Source: Streptomyces sp. NRRL S-1022
GTDB taxonomy: Bacteria; Actinomycetota; Actinomycetes; Streptomycetales; Streptomycetaceae
Reading direction: 5' to 3'
DNA: 43,391 nucleotides
Assembly (NCBI RefSeq): GCF_000720135.1
Contig: NZ_JOIU01000044.1
Span: 1 to 43,391, forward strand
The notes under the pieces were generated by a model. That model was not told the origin of the DNA. It did no database searches and saw nothing but the letters and a program-made list of their open reading frames with translations. The stretch's first letter is position 1; each line of letters opens with the position of its first letter. The position numbers and the translations under genes were made by a program. Of the stretch, positions 33,273 through 40,680 are shown one piece after another.

Positions 33273-34049
33273 TCACTCCTTGGGGCGCCTCAATGTAACG
33301 GCGACGGCCACGCGGTCCCGGAGCGCGGGCCCGCGCGTCCTCGCCTCCGTCAGCATGCTGTCTGCCTGGGCGTGGCCGAGCTGCTCCCGCAGCTCCGCCT
33401 CATGCTCCACCCACGATCGGTAGACGCGCTGCCACACGCCCGGCTCGTGGGGCCGCTCCTCCTCGGCGTCCAGGACCAGCCCGGTGCCCTGCGCCTGCTC
33501 GCTCCACGGCGGCAGGGCCGGCGCCATCCGGGACCGGCCGGACGTGAGGACCGCCCGCGCGCCCGGCTTGAGCACGCGGCGGATCTCCTCCAGCGCCTTG
33601 CGCCGGTCCTTCTCATGTCCCAAGGCGTCCACGCACACCAGGCCGTCCGCGTACCGGGCGGGCAGCCCGGTGGCGCCCAGGGAGCCCAGACGGAACTCCG
33701 CCCGCTCCGGCGGCAGCCCGAAATGCCGGGTCCGGCCGGCCGCCAGGCCGAGCGCGGTCGAGGACACATCCACTCCGGTCACGCAGGCGGCCAGCGCCCG
33801 GGCCAGCCACAGGCCCACGCCGCCCGTGCCGCAGCCGACGTCCACCAGGCGCTGCCCGGGCTGCATGCGCAGGTTGGCCACCATGGTGCCGAGCAGCGCC
33901 CAGTCCGCGGAGCTGGAGGCGTCCAGCTCCGCGGGATACAGGTCGCCAATGGCCTGCCCGTACAGGTCGCCCACGATCGTGGTCCCCGTACGGGAGGCGT
34001 GCATGGCGTCGTACACCGCTGCGGTACCGGCCGCCGGCCGTGTGATCAC
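33273..34049 (-). CDS. SAM-dependent methyltransferase of the RiPP-like cluster
   Basis: About 258 residues of the class-I methyltransferase fold. Motif I is LVDVGCGTGGVGLWLARALA (about residues 68-87), followed by VTGVDVSSTALGLA (motif II acidic loop) and ALGHEKDRRKALEEIRRVLK (motif IV/post-motif region). The N-terminal section GTAAVYDAMHASRTGTTIVG begins almost at the GTG 34049, which lies inside the broken ycaO sequence. The true start may have been lost with the ycaO 3' half. In the operon it would methylate the peptide or a small-molecule partner. O-, N- or S-methylation cannot be decided from sequence. Confidence 0.85.
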   Translation of the reverse strand: MITRPAAGTAAVYDAMHASRTGTTIVGDLYGQAIGDLYPAELDASSSADWALLGTMVANLRMQPGQRLVDVGCGTGGVGLWLARALAACVTGVDVSSTALGLAAGRTRHFGLPPERAEFRLGSLGATGLPARYADGLVCVDALGHEKDRRKALEEIRRVLKPGARAVLTSGRSRMAPALPPWSEQAQGTGLVLDAEEERPHEPGVWQRVYRSWVEHEAELREQLGHAQADSMLTEARTRGPALRDRVAVAVTLRRPKE

Positions 34050-34620
34050 GGTGGAGTACGTCCCGCTCCACGCACTCCAGCAGGGCGTGCAGCGTCGCCT
34101 CCTGCCTCGTGTTCCCGCATGCCAGGCCGTTGCTGGTGACGGCGTAGAGCTCCGGCCGGGCCGGACCGCCGTGGTGGACCTGGCGGCGGAAAAGGTCCGC
34201 GGGCACCAGGATGTCGCGCTGGGTGGCCAGGCCGCGGCCGGTAGTCCAGTCCTGCACCACGTCCGCCAGGCGCGGGTGGTTCACCTTCACCGGGAGCGCC
34301 GCCATCGGGTAGGGCGGCCGGAGCTCCCGGTGCGTGCCCTGGGCGTCGAGGCGCACCGGCTGCTCCGCGTGCCACAGTTCCGCGGCCTCCAGGACGGCCG
34401 AGATCTTGGCCAGAGTGTCGCTGGCGCCCTTGTCCTGGGACGTGACCAGCGTGTGGGCGGCGGGCCGGACGGCCGTCCATACCGGGATGTCGAGATAGTC
34501 GAGGCCAGTCAGCCGGGCGACGCGGCTGATGCCCAGACGGCCGATCTCCGGTTTCAGCGCGGCCCACGTGTCCTCGGGCGTGCGGGTGCGGACGGTGCCG
34601 ATCAGGCAGTGGCTCCTCAT
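34046..34620 (-). pseudogene. ycaO: YcaO-domain cyclodehydratase/thioamidation protein, C-terminally truncated
   Basis: About 190 codons match the N-terminal half of a YcaO protein. ALKPEIGRLGISRVARLTGL is followed by SQDKGASDTLAKISAVLEAA (ATP-site Lys and the first Glu pair), then SNGLACGNTRQEATLHALLE with CVERD (Asn/Glu/Arg ATP-Mg motif). Family members are about 350-450 residues; the second half is absent. After VERDVLHRDH the frame stays open to 33613 but only as the wrong frame of the methyltransferase gene, giving nonsense. The start overlaps the tfuA stop. YcaO uses ATP to activate a peptide amide; with TfuA it makes thioamides. This copy may be non-functional. Confidence 0.8.
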
Positions 34621-35795
34621 CGGGCCGCCTCCTGGTCCCGGAGGAACCCCAGCACGAGCGGGCGGGCCGCGTCTACGGCCTCCCTGGCGCCCTGGAGGCC
34701 ACGCTGCCACGCCTCCTCGTCCAGCCCGTCCGGGCTGGTCCCCCACACCACGGTCAGCATGCGCCGCACCACGTCCTCCTTGATGGCCTCCGGGAAGAAC
34801 CCGCGGCATGCCTGCTGGGCCTCGGCGTTGACGGCGGCGTACCGGGCGACGTCGGCGCGGTCCGCAGCCGTCTCCCGCGCGAGGAGCCGCGCCGCTGTGG
34901 TCTCGTCGGTGAGGTCCGTGCGGGGGTGGATCACCGCGCACGCCACCGCCCGAGGCAACTCCTGCGCCTCACGGCCGCCCAGGTGCTCCCACCACACTTC
35001 TTTGAACGCCGGGTCAAACACCTGCTGGAACGTCACGCGCTCCAGGGTCGCCAGGCAGCCCTGGTCGGTGTCCTGGGCAGCGAACCGGTTGGCCCACTGC
35101 CGGAAGCAGCGCGTGCCCCAGTGCAGGCCCTCCACGGGCTCCACCGGTGTCCCTGCCAGGTCCTGCGCCAGGGCCACGGCCTCCAGGGCGTCCGCCCGCT
35201 TCACGTCCCCGAAGTGCGGGTCACCGGCCAGCGCCTCGACCAGCCACTCCGCGAACGCGGGGGCCTCCCGCTGGCTGATGAGCCGCACCGCGTCCCAGGA
35301 CCGGTGCGCGTAGTACACGCCGACCAGGGCGCCGAAGACTCGGACCACTTCCTCGGCGTCCACCACGCCCGAGGCAGCGGCCAGGCCGGCGACCTGGCGG
35401 ACGCGGACCAGCGGCCACGTGCAGGCGCGTAGATCGCCCTCGGTGGACTGGGCCACGGCCACCTCGTCGTCGCCGTCCAAGACGCCGGTCGCGTAGCCGT
35501 GCCACACGGAACCGACGCCGAGCATGCCGCACTCGCCCAGCTCCGCCGCGCGCAGAGCACCGATGCTCGCCGCGCCGATGACGCGGACACCCCGGCCCAG
35601 CGTCCAAACGATCTCCTTGTGCCGCACGGCCGGCGCCTGGTGGTAAACGCCGTCGATGATGACGACCGTGTCCCCGGCCCTGATCTCCGGGTCGAACAGG
35701 TCTCCGTGCCCGATGGGGGGCCGGACCCGCAGGCCCTGGCCCTGGAGGGCGGGGTCATCCGGGCTCAGCGTGGGCCCGGTGAAGACGTGAATCAC
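34617..35795 (-). CDS. tfuA: TfuA-domain protein, partner of YcaO in thioamidation
   Basis: About 392 residues. The N-terminal 200 are the TfuA core: VIHVFTGPTLSPDD, DTVVIIDGVYHQAPAVRHKE, then RGVRVIGAASIGALRAAELG and SVWHGYATGVLDGDDEVAVA. TfuA proteins help YcaO enzymes install backbone thioamides, in methanogen McrA and in RiPPs such as thioviridamide, by supplying or transferring sulfur. The other 190 residues (from about VRLISQREAPAFAEWLVEAL) form a helical extension I do not recognise; some TfuA proteins carry one. The start is GTG 35795 with GGAG 5-6 bases upstream, since homology begins at once. It is coupled to ycaO by a 4-base overlap. Confidence 0.88.
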   Translation of the reverse strand: MIHVFTGPTLSPDDPALQGQGLRVRPPIGHGDLFDPEIRAGDTVVIIDGVYHQAPAVRHKEIVWTLGRGVRVIGAASIGALRAAELGECGMLGVGSVWHGYATGVLDGDDEVAVAQSTEGDLRACTWPLVRVRQVAGLAAASGVVDAEEVVRVFGALVGVYYAHRSWDAVRLISQREAPAFAEWLVEALAGDPHFGDVKRADALEAVALAQDLAGTPVEPVEGLHWGTRCFRQWANRFAAQDTDQGCLATLERVTFQQVFDPAFKEVWWEHLGGREAQELPRAVACAVIHPRTDLTDETTAARLLARETAADRADVARYAAVNAEAQQACRGFFPEAIKEDVVRRMLTVVWGTSPDGLDEEAWQRGLQGAREAVDAARPLVLGFLRDQEAAR

Positions 35796-35827
35796 TTGGT
35801 CTCCAAAGGTGGGTGCACAGATGGGGC

Positions 35828-35861
35828 GGGCGCCCGGCCACAACCGTGTGGCCGGGCGCCC
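35828..35861. terminator. Perfect 15-bp hairpin between the peptide gene and tfuA
   Basis: GGGCGCCCGGCCACA (35828-35842) and TGTGGCCGGGCGCCC (35847-35861) are exact complements around ACCG. It sits 14 bp after the peptide stop and 32 bp before the tfuA start. In RiPP operons such hairpins often act as partial terminators or RNA stabilisers, giving much more precursor mRNA than enzyme mRNA. No T-run follows. Confidence 0.85.
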
Positions 35862-35875
35862 ACCGTCGAGCCGGG

Positions 35876-36010
35876 TCAGAACGTGTAGCACTCCTCCTGC
35901 TCCACGTCCTCACTGCGGACGACCGCAGCGATGTCCACCAGCGCCTCCACGTCCGCGCCGTCGGCGACCTGCTCCGTGGCCTGCGCGGCGTCCTGAGCCT
36001 TCGACACCAT
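35876..36010 (-). CDS. Candidate RiPP precursor peptide (44 residues)
   Basis: The frame begins MVSKAQDAAQATEQVADGAD, continues VEALVDIAAVVRSEDV and ends EQEECYTF. It is acidic, has one Cys four residues from the end, and has a hydrophobic-patterned helical stretch (VEALVDIAAVV) like leader peptides recognised by RiPP enzymes. ATG 36010 has AAGGA about 7 bases upstream. It is immediately followed by a strong hairpin and then TfuA and YcaO, the classic precursor position. No cleavage motif such as Gly-Gly is obvious. The core is probably the C-terminal 6-12 residues; Cys or a neighbouring amide would be the modification site. Function is inferred from context. Confidence 0.7.
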   Translation of the reverse strand: MVSKAQDAAQATEQVADGADVEALVDIAAVVRSEDVEQEECYTF

Positions 36011-36290
36011 TTCGGGTTCCTTTCATTCGGTCCTCCCGGCGAGGCGGATGCCTCCCGGGTGCTGCCCGGCGGCTGTTCAGGGGCGACCAGCCGACGCGGA
36101 GTCCAGAGGGCGGTCCCGGCCGCCGTGTCGGCGGCCGGGGCCGGTGTCCCGGTGCCGTCGCTCCCCCACGGAGGGTCAGCCGGGACGCGGTGGCCCACCC
36201 CGGGCCGGGGACCATGCAGCGGGATGCAGGTCCGGGCATGGGGAGCCGGTCAGCTGCCACTGCCGGCCCAGGGCGGGTGGTCAGGGGTGG

Positions 36291-36743
36291 TTACAGCAGT
36301 CGGGTGACTGCCGCGGCGGCGATGCCGGCCAGCAGGACGGTGTAGGCGCCAGCCACGAGCGCCAGCCGGGGGTACCGCTGGCGGATGATCCGCCACGCCT
36401 CCCGTCCGGTCCGGCCATCGGCCTGGGCGCGGACACCCAAGGCGGTGAAGCTGATGAAGACGCTGGAGACGGGCTGCACCGCCTTGTCCGGTCGTGGCTG
36501 CATGGCGTTGCCTTCTGGGGTGACGACGGCTGAGACGGGGAACCGGCTGTCGGTGACGGCCTCGGGGTCCGGCTGGCGCTCGAGGAAGTGCTGGCGGATG
36601 CGGGCCTCCGCCAAGGCGAGGCAGTCGGCGCAGAGGTAGATGGGGGCGTACTGGCCGCACCACTGAGCAGGCCCGACCCAGATCACCGGTATGTCGCTGC
36701 TGTCGCAGCGCCAGCACAGGCCGGTCACCCATGCGACGCTCAC
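36291..36743 (-). CDS. Hypothetical protein with Cys pairs and a C-terminal membrane span
   Basis: 150 residues. The N-terminal part has LCWRCDSS and YLCADCLALAEARI, two CxxC pairs that should bind zinc. A central segment with FISFTALGVRAQADGR precedes a C-terminal hydrophobic span (LALVAGAYTVLLAGIAAAAV). It may be tail-anchored with the zinc part in the cytoplasm. The GTG start overlaps the stop of the HATPase gene (GTGA). No named family is recognised. It belongs to the same-strand block upstream of the peptide cluster, possibly regulatory. Confidence 0.6.
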   Translation of the reverse strand: MSVAWVTGLCWRCDSSDIPVIWVGPAQWCGQYAPIYLCADCLALAEARIRQHFLERQPDPEAVTDSRFPVSAVVTPEGNAMQPRPDKAVQPVSSVFISFTALGVRAQADGRTGREAWRIIRQRYPRLALVAGAYTVLLAGIAAAAVTRLL

Positions 36744-37303
36744 CGCTGTCCTGCGGAGATCAGGACGCCGAGCCAGGCGGCGAGCGTCACGACGATGAGC
36801 ACGTAGATGAGCTGGGCTGTCCGCGTGCTGTACCGGCGGTGCTCAGCCACGCAGGTGTCCAGCGTGAGGTCGGCCCAGACCCGTTTGCCGAAGAAGAGGC
36901 GATCGGTGCCCCACTGCTTCGCGACGGCGTTGACGAGTGCCAGGCCCCGGCCAGTGACGTCATCCTCGCCGGCGCAGTGCAGCGTGGGCATCACGCGGCT
37001 CTTGTCGATCACCGCCACCCGTACGCCGCCGTCGGCAATCGGCTGGACGGTCAGCCGGAACACGTCGTGGCGGGCATGCCGGACGGCGTTGGCGGCCAGC
37101 TCTGCGACGACCAGTTCGGCTGAGTTCGTCAGCTCCGGCAGCTTCCAGTCCGTCAATGTCTGGCGGACGAGCTGCCGGCACATCGGCACCGACGCGGCCT
37201 TGCGAGGCAGGCACGTCGACAGTTTCGGGCCGTCTTCATCCGTCAGGACGTGGCCTCGCGTGGACAGCAGGCGTCTGGGCTGACTGTCAGTCCTCGGGCG
37301 CAC
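36740..37303 (-). CDS. ATP-binding (anti-sigma/SpoIIAB-like) protein with a membrane tail
   Basis: About 187 residues. The HATPase fold is that of Streptomyces HATPase_c_2 proteins: VPMCRQLVRQTLTDWKLPE, ELVVAELAANAVRHARHDVF (N box with Asn), VAVIDKSRVMP (G1-like) and DDVTGRGLALVNAVAKQWG (G2). Such proteins are small kinases or anti-sigma factors. The C-terminus adds a single span (AQLIYVLIVVTLAAWLGVLI), uncommon in this family. GTG 37303 overlaps the DUF6415 stop. A recurring context for this family is an adjacent XRE regulator, as here. Confidence 0.8.
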   Translation of the reverse strand: MRPRTDSQPRRLLSTRGHVLTDEDGPKLSTCLPRKAASVPMCRQLVRQTLTDWKLPELTNSAELVVAELAANAVRHARHDVFRLTVQPIADGGVRVAVIDKSRVMPTLHCAGEDDVTGRGLALVNAVAKQWGTDRLFFGKRVWADLTLDTCVAEHRRYSTRTAQLIYVLIVVTLAAWLGVLISAGQR

Positions 37304-37688
37304 GGTCAGCCCCCTTCGTCTGCCGCTCGTAGAGGCCAGCGAGCGCCCGGCAGCACAGCGCCATGTCCTGTGCGTGCACGGCGGCTGCAAGGTCCGTGGC
37401 CGCCGGGGTGGCTTCGAGGAGCTGCCGGTCGCGGCCGAGGAGCCACTGTGCGGTCTGCCGCTCAGCCGGGTCCTCTTCCGTCGCGATGAGCGCCCCGACG
37501 TCGCACACCAGATCCTCGACGTACACCCGCAGCTCGGCGACGGCCGGTTCCAGCTGTGCCCGCGGCGGCACATGGGCCGGCAGATCCTTCGTGAGCTGCA
37601 CGACCTCGTCGCGCACCTTGCGCGCGCGGTCCAGGTCGACGTCCGCGGCGACCGCATCGGCCGGCGGGCTCAGCAAGCAGTCCGTCAT
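37287..37688 (-). CDS. DUF6415-type hypothetical protein
   Basis: 133 residues, mostly helical: RARKVRDEVVQLTKDLPAHV, AELRVYVEDLVCDVGALIAT and LAAAVHAQDMALCCRALAGL. This pattern is that of DUF6415 proteins encoded next to HATPase and XRE genes in Streptomyces. No catalytic motif. It is coupled on both sides (overlaps with the Prim-Pol-like stop and with the HATPase start), indicating one operon from 38263 to 36291. Function unknown. Confidence 0.65.
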   Translation of the reverse strand: MTDCLLSPPADAVAADVDLDRARKVRDEVVQLTKDLPAHVPPRAQLEPAVAELRVYVEDLVCDVGALIATEEDPAERQTAQWLLGRDRQLLEATPAATDLAAAVHAQDMALCCRALAGLYERQTKGADRAPED

Positions 37689-38263
37689 GCCGTCACCGCC
37701 ATCGTCCCGCCGACGTAGCTGAAAGCCTGGCGCAGGATCCGGCCGACGTCTTCGCCATGGGTCAGCGGTCGGGGGACGCCGGTCACCTCGATCCACGGCG
37801 GGGTGTCCCAGCGCACTCCCCTGCTCGGCGGCAACGCGATCCAGCCGTCTTCCCCCGTACGCACGCTCACGTCCGGGTGGACGAGGCAGTAGCGGCCGGT
37901 GGCGGGGAGGACCAGGAGCAGGGTCGTGTCGTCGTTCTGCAGCAGGCACGGCACGCTGACCTCGCGGTCCAGCAGGATCATGGCGTGCATGCCGATGTCA
38001 CGCGGCAGCACGACGGCGTCGAAGGTCGTGGTCGTGGCGATGAGCGAGGCACCTGGTGCGGTCTCCAGAGCACCGGCCAGGTATTCCTTCGTCATCACGG
38101 GGGACGGGTGCAGCGCGGGATGCGCACCTGGCGCGGCGCAGTCCGTCCTGCCGCACGTACAGCCCTGTCGGGGCCGGTAGCGGTGCCCGAGACGTAAGCG
38201 CCACTCCAGCGCCAGATACGCGCCCGCGGCGGCGTCCGGGTCACCCGTGTTGATCGGCACCAT
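37685..38263 (-). CDS. Short Prim-Pol-like protein
   Basis: 192 residues. AAGAYLALEWRLRLGHRYRP followed by GCTCGRTDCAAPGAHPALHP matches the N-terminus of bifunctional DNA primase/polymerase (AEP/Prim-Pol) domains, with the CxCGxxxCxxPGKHP-type zinc motif (here PGAHP). The protein is shorter than true primases and no helicase follows. The later sequence (SLIATTTTFDAVVLPRDIGM, CLLQNDDTTLLLVLPATGRY) keeps the fold, but catalytic Asp residues are not clear. Short versions accompany XRE/DUF6415 sets in Streptomyces and may not replicate DNA. Confidence 0.7.
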   Translation of the reverse strand: MVPINTGDPDAAAGAYLALEWRLRLGHRYRPRQGCTCGRTDCAAPGAHPALHPSPVMTKEYLAGALETAPGASLIATTTTFDAVVLPRDIGMHAMILLDREVSVPCLLQNDDTTLLLVLPATGRYCLVHPDVSVRTGEDGWIALPPSRGVRWDTPPWIEVTGVPRPLTHGEDVGRILRQAFSYVGGTMAVTA

Positions 38264-38332
38264 CGCCGATACCCCCTGGTGATCACTTCGTTGCGGTCAG
38301 TGACCTCACCAGGATTGCGTGCACGCACGGCA

Positions 38333-38359
38333 GCGCCCCCTAGTTTTTCTAGGGGGCGC
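38333..38359. terminator. Strong hairpin with T-loop
   Basis: GCGCCCCCTAG (38333-38343) pairs with CTAGGGGGCGC (38349-38359) around TTTTT. It lies 25 bp past the end of the minus-strand XRE gene and 70 bp before the Prim-Pol-like start, separating the two transcription units. Confidence 0.85.
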
Positions 38360-38383
38360 TCGCGCCACGGGAGTTCACTCCTG

Positions 38384-39628
38384 TCAGCCGACGAGTTCCA
38401 TGTTCCGTATCAGCCCCGACAGCACGGATGCCTGCGACGGCACGCCGACCCGGGCCAGGTCGGAGACCAGGGCCCTCGACATGGGGTCGGCGTAGACGTA
38501 GTAAGGCGCCTGGGCGGCAGCCTCGCGCAGCTTCACCACGGCGGAGGCATGGCGGCCCATGCGGTGCATCGCGCGGGCCTTGTCGATCGCGAAGTGGGTG
38601 CGCCGCTCCTTGGAAGGGACCTCGTTGATGTCGGCGCCGGGCACCCGCTTGAGGCCGGTGTCGGGCTGGTCGACCTCCACGCCAGCCTCCGCCGCGTGCA
38701 CCGCGACGGTGCCCCGGCCGAACACTGTCTGCTGCTCGACGTCGTACCAGGCCGGGCCGAGGCGGTTGGAATCCTCCAGCGCGGCGTCGATCCGCGCCCA
38801 CGCGTCGGCTTTCCGGTTTCCGCGCGCGTGCGCGATCGCCGCCCGGAGGTGGAGGGCACCGTGCAGCGACACCGCCTTGTCGTCAGCGTGCCGGGCGCTC
38901 GCGTACGGCTCCAGGTCCCGCAGTGCAGCATCGACCACGGCCACGGTCTCGTTCAGGCTCGCCTGGTGCAGCAGGGCTCCGCACCGGTCCCAGGCCACGG
39001 CCGCCTTGACCATGGGATCGTCCAGCTGCGTCGCGGCGCCGGCCGCGACCTCGGCGGCCACCCACGCCAAGTCCGGGTAGCCGAGCTGGTTCAGGCACAT
39101 CCGGGCGGTGCGGGCGGCATCGACCAGGAGCCGCAGGGACTCCTCCCGGCTCGGCCCGTCGGCGACCAGCAGGGCCGTGTTCAGGTCCTCGACCATCGCA
39201 GGCAGTATCCGCGCGACCTCGGGCAGGTTCGCCGCCTGCCGGGCTTCATTGGCCTCCACCGACCGGCGCCTCAGCGTCGTCAGGTCGACGGGGGCGCCCT
39301 GCGGGGCCAAGCCCGGGTGGCCGGACAGGATCAGGCCGGCCCGGCGCATACCGGTGCGCAGGGCCGGGACGTGGGCGTGCGCGAGGGATGCGCCGCTGCG
39401 CTGCAGACGGTAGGGCTGGCCGAGGAGCCAGACAACATCAACGTCGCACTGGTCGGCGATCGCGGTGATGACGGAATATCGGTCAAGCGGCTGACGGCCG
39501 CTCTCGACGTTCTGGACCCACGCTTCCGTGCGCCCCAGGAAGTCGGCCAGCTGAACCTGGGTCATACCGGCCGCATTACGGGCGATCCGGACGCGCGTGC
39601 CGATGTGCTCGTCGCTCTGCAGGGGCAT
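38384..39628 (-). CDS. Large XRE-family regulator with helical repeats
   Basis: About 414 residues. The helix-turn-helix is residues 8-65 (GTRVRIARNAAGMTQVQLAD, then TEAWVQNVESGRQPLDRYSV). The remaining 340 are helical repeats (RLLVDAARTARMCLNQLGYP; WDRCGALLHQASLNETVAVV; KARAMHRMGRHASAVVKLRE) like TPR domains that bind peptides or small signals. ATG 39628 follows GGAG by 8 bases. It is a good candidate for controlling the block 36291-38263 and perhaps the peptide cluster. Its own gene is monocistronic, between two hairpins. Confidence 0.85.
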   Translation of the reverse strand: MPLQSDEHIGTRVRIARNAAGMTQVQLADFLGRTEAWVQNVESGRQPLDRYSVITAIADQCDVDVVWLLGQPYRLQRSGASLAHAHVPALRTGMRRAGLILSGHPGLAPQGAPVDLTTLRRRSVEANEARQAANLPEVARILPAMVEDLNTALLVADGPSREESLRLLVDAARTARMCLNQLGYPDLAWVAAEVAAGAATQLDDPMVKAAVAWDRCGALLHQASLNETVAVVDAALRDLEPYASARHADDKAVSLHGALHLRAAIAHARGNRKADAWARIDAALEDSNRLGPAWYDVEQQTVFGRGTVAVHAAEAGVEVDQPDTGLKRVPGADINEVPSKERRTHFAIDKARAMHRMGRHASAVVKLREAAAQAPYYVYADPMSRALVSDLARVGVPSQASVLSGLIRNMELVG

Positions 39629-39674
39629 ACTGGTGCTCCGTTCTGACCTAGACACTCAGAACGTACTCCGAACG

Positions 39675-39712
39675 GCGCCCCTGCCGCTGCCCCCCGAGAC
39701 AGCCAGGGGCGC
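39675..39712. terminator. Hairpin after the small zinc protein
   Basis: GCGCCCCTG (39675-39683) and CAGGGGCGC (39704-39712) are perfect inverted repeats with a 20-base loop, 18 bp past the stop of the minus-strand gene at 39730. It lies between that gene and the XRE gene. Confidence 0.55.
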
Positions 39713-39729
39713 TGTTCGTTGACGCTCGG

Positions 39730-39927
39730 TCAGGCGTGGACGCCCCTCTGCCGGACACTCGGCCCCCACTTCGCGGCGACGACGGCGAAGCAGTTGCGGC
39801 ACAGCGGGTTCGCACCGCCGCCGTACCTCTTGCACTTCTCGGAGCACCGCGCACACAGACCCTCTTCTCCGGGCCCCCACACAGGGGACGGGTAACTCCC
39901 CAGATCTATGCCATCGGGCGCGCCCAT
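39730..39927 (-). CDS. Small zinc-binding protein
   Basis: 65 residues starting MGAPDGIDLGSYPSPVWGPG. The pattern CARCSEKCKRYGG followed by PLCRNC places four to five cysteines as in a zinc ribbon. The rest is basic and Trp-rich. It lies upstream of the XRE regulator on the same strand, separated by a hairpin. ATG 39927 was chosen because the conserved-looking region begins there; the ribosome site is weak (GGACACC). No named family. Confidence 0.55.
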   Translation of the reverse strand: MGAPDGIDLGSYPSPVWGPGEEGLCARCSEKCKRYGGGANPLCRNCFAVVAAKWGPSVRQRGVHA

Positions 39928-40309
39928 GCCGGTGTCCGTTCTACTTGCTCCGCAACAACCGTTTCGGCACAGATCGCCGCCCCACGGAGTCAACGACACG
40001 GCGCCGGGAATGACATTCGTCGACCCTGGCTGCAGGGACAACCGGCCGACGGTCGCCACTCTGCACGAGTACGGCCCCGACAGCAGCGCCAACAAGAACC
40101 TCATCCTGATCGCCGACAACGACGAGCAGAAGGCCGGCGTCCACATCACTCAAATGAAGAGGAGGAACCCGCCCAAACTCAGCCTGATACTCGCCTCCGG
40201 CTGCTACCAGGTCCCGGACGGCGAGAAGGTCGAGCACTTCTAGCTGTATTGCCCTGTGAGGTCGGGGACGCGGCTGGCGCCGACGACTTCGTCAGCGTCA
40301 AGCCGTGCG
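39928..40309. other. Region with an unrecognised plus-strand frame
   Basis: A plus-strand frame running from about 39908 to 40243 ends KKNLILIADN-like sequence (NKNLILIADNDEQKAGVHIT) and RRNPPKLSLILASGCYQVP. It looks protein-like in composition but overlaps the zinc protein start, has no good ribosome site and resembles no family I know. It may be a C-terminal remnant. Confidence 0.3.
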
Positions 40310-40397
40310 CGACCCGCAGCCGCTTGCGCTCCACCGTCGGCGGCAGCAGCGAGCGGGACGCGACCAGCGCGCCGACCGCGTCGAACAACTCGGACAC
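40310..40397 (-). pseudogene. N-terminal fragment of a plasmid-type XRE protein
   Basis: From GTG 40397 the sequence VSELFDAVGALVASRSLLPP followed by RKRLRVAHGLTLTK matches the start of Streptomyces plasmid or telomere-linked XRE proteins, in which it runs into a helix-turn-helix. Here similarity stops at about 40310. Immediately upstream GTACGCTAGTTGTACGG contains two GTAC boxes near a possible -10, so the promoter may survive. Confidence 0.5.
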
Positions 40398-40680
40398 GGA
40401 ATACCGTACAACTAGCGTACTTCCACCACCAGGCCTTTGGAACGCATGATGGCGTCGATGCGTTTCCCGGCTCGGCGGCCTTCCGGTTTCACCCACGAGG
40501 TCGCGTCGCCCCGACCTAAGGCCCCGAATCCATCCCTCCTGCCTGACCCCTCGCCGGGTGGGCCGCAGCCGGTGTCGCGTCGTCCATGCGAGCCACCGCA
40601 AGACGGCCTGGTCAACTGAACCGCCGGGTCCGATCCCTAGATGTACGCCGCGGGTGCGCCTCGTGGGCGCAATTCTGCGG
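40398..40680. other. Gap without a supported gene
   Basis: Frames here are short. A minus-strand tail (SWVKPEGRRAGKRIDAIMRS to VVEVR, near 40412-40500) might be the end of a lost gene. Nothing else is supported. Confidence 0.3.

Noticed and set aside
33483..35313. A 609-codon plus-strand gene across the peptide cluster
   Set aside because: Antisense to the methyltransferase, YcaO and TfuA genes, which have clear motifs and coupled starts.
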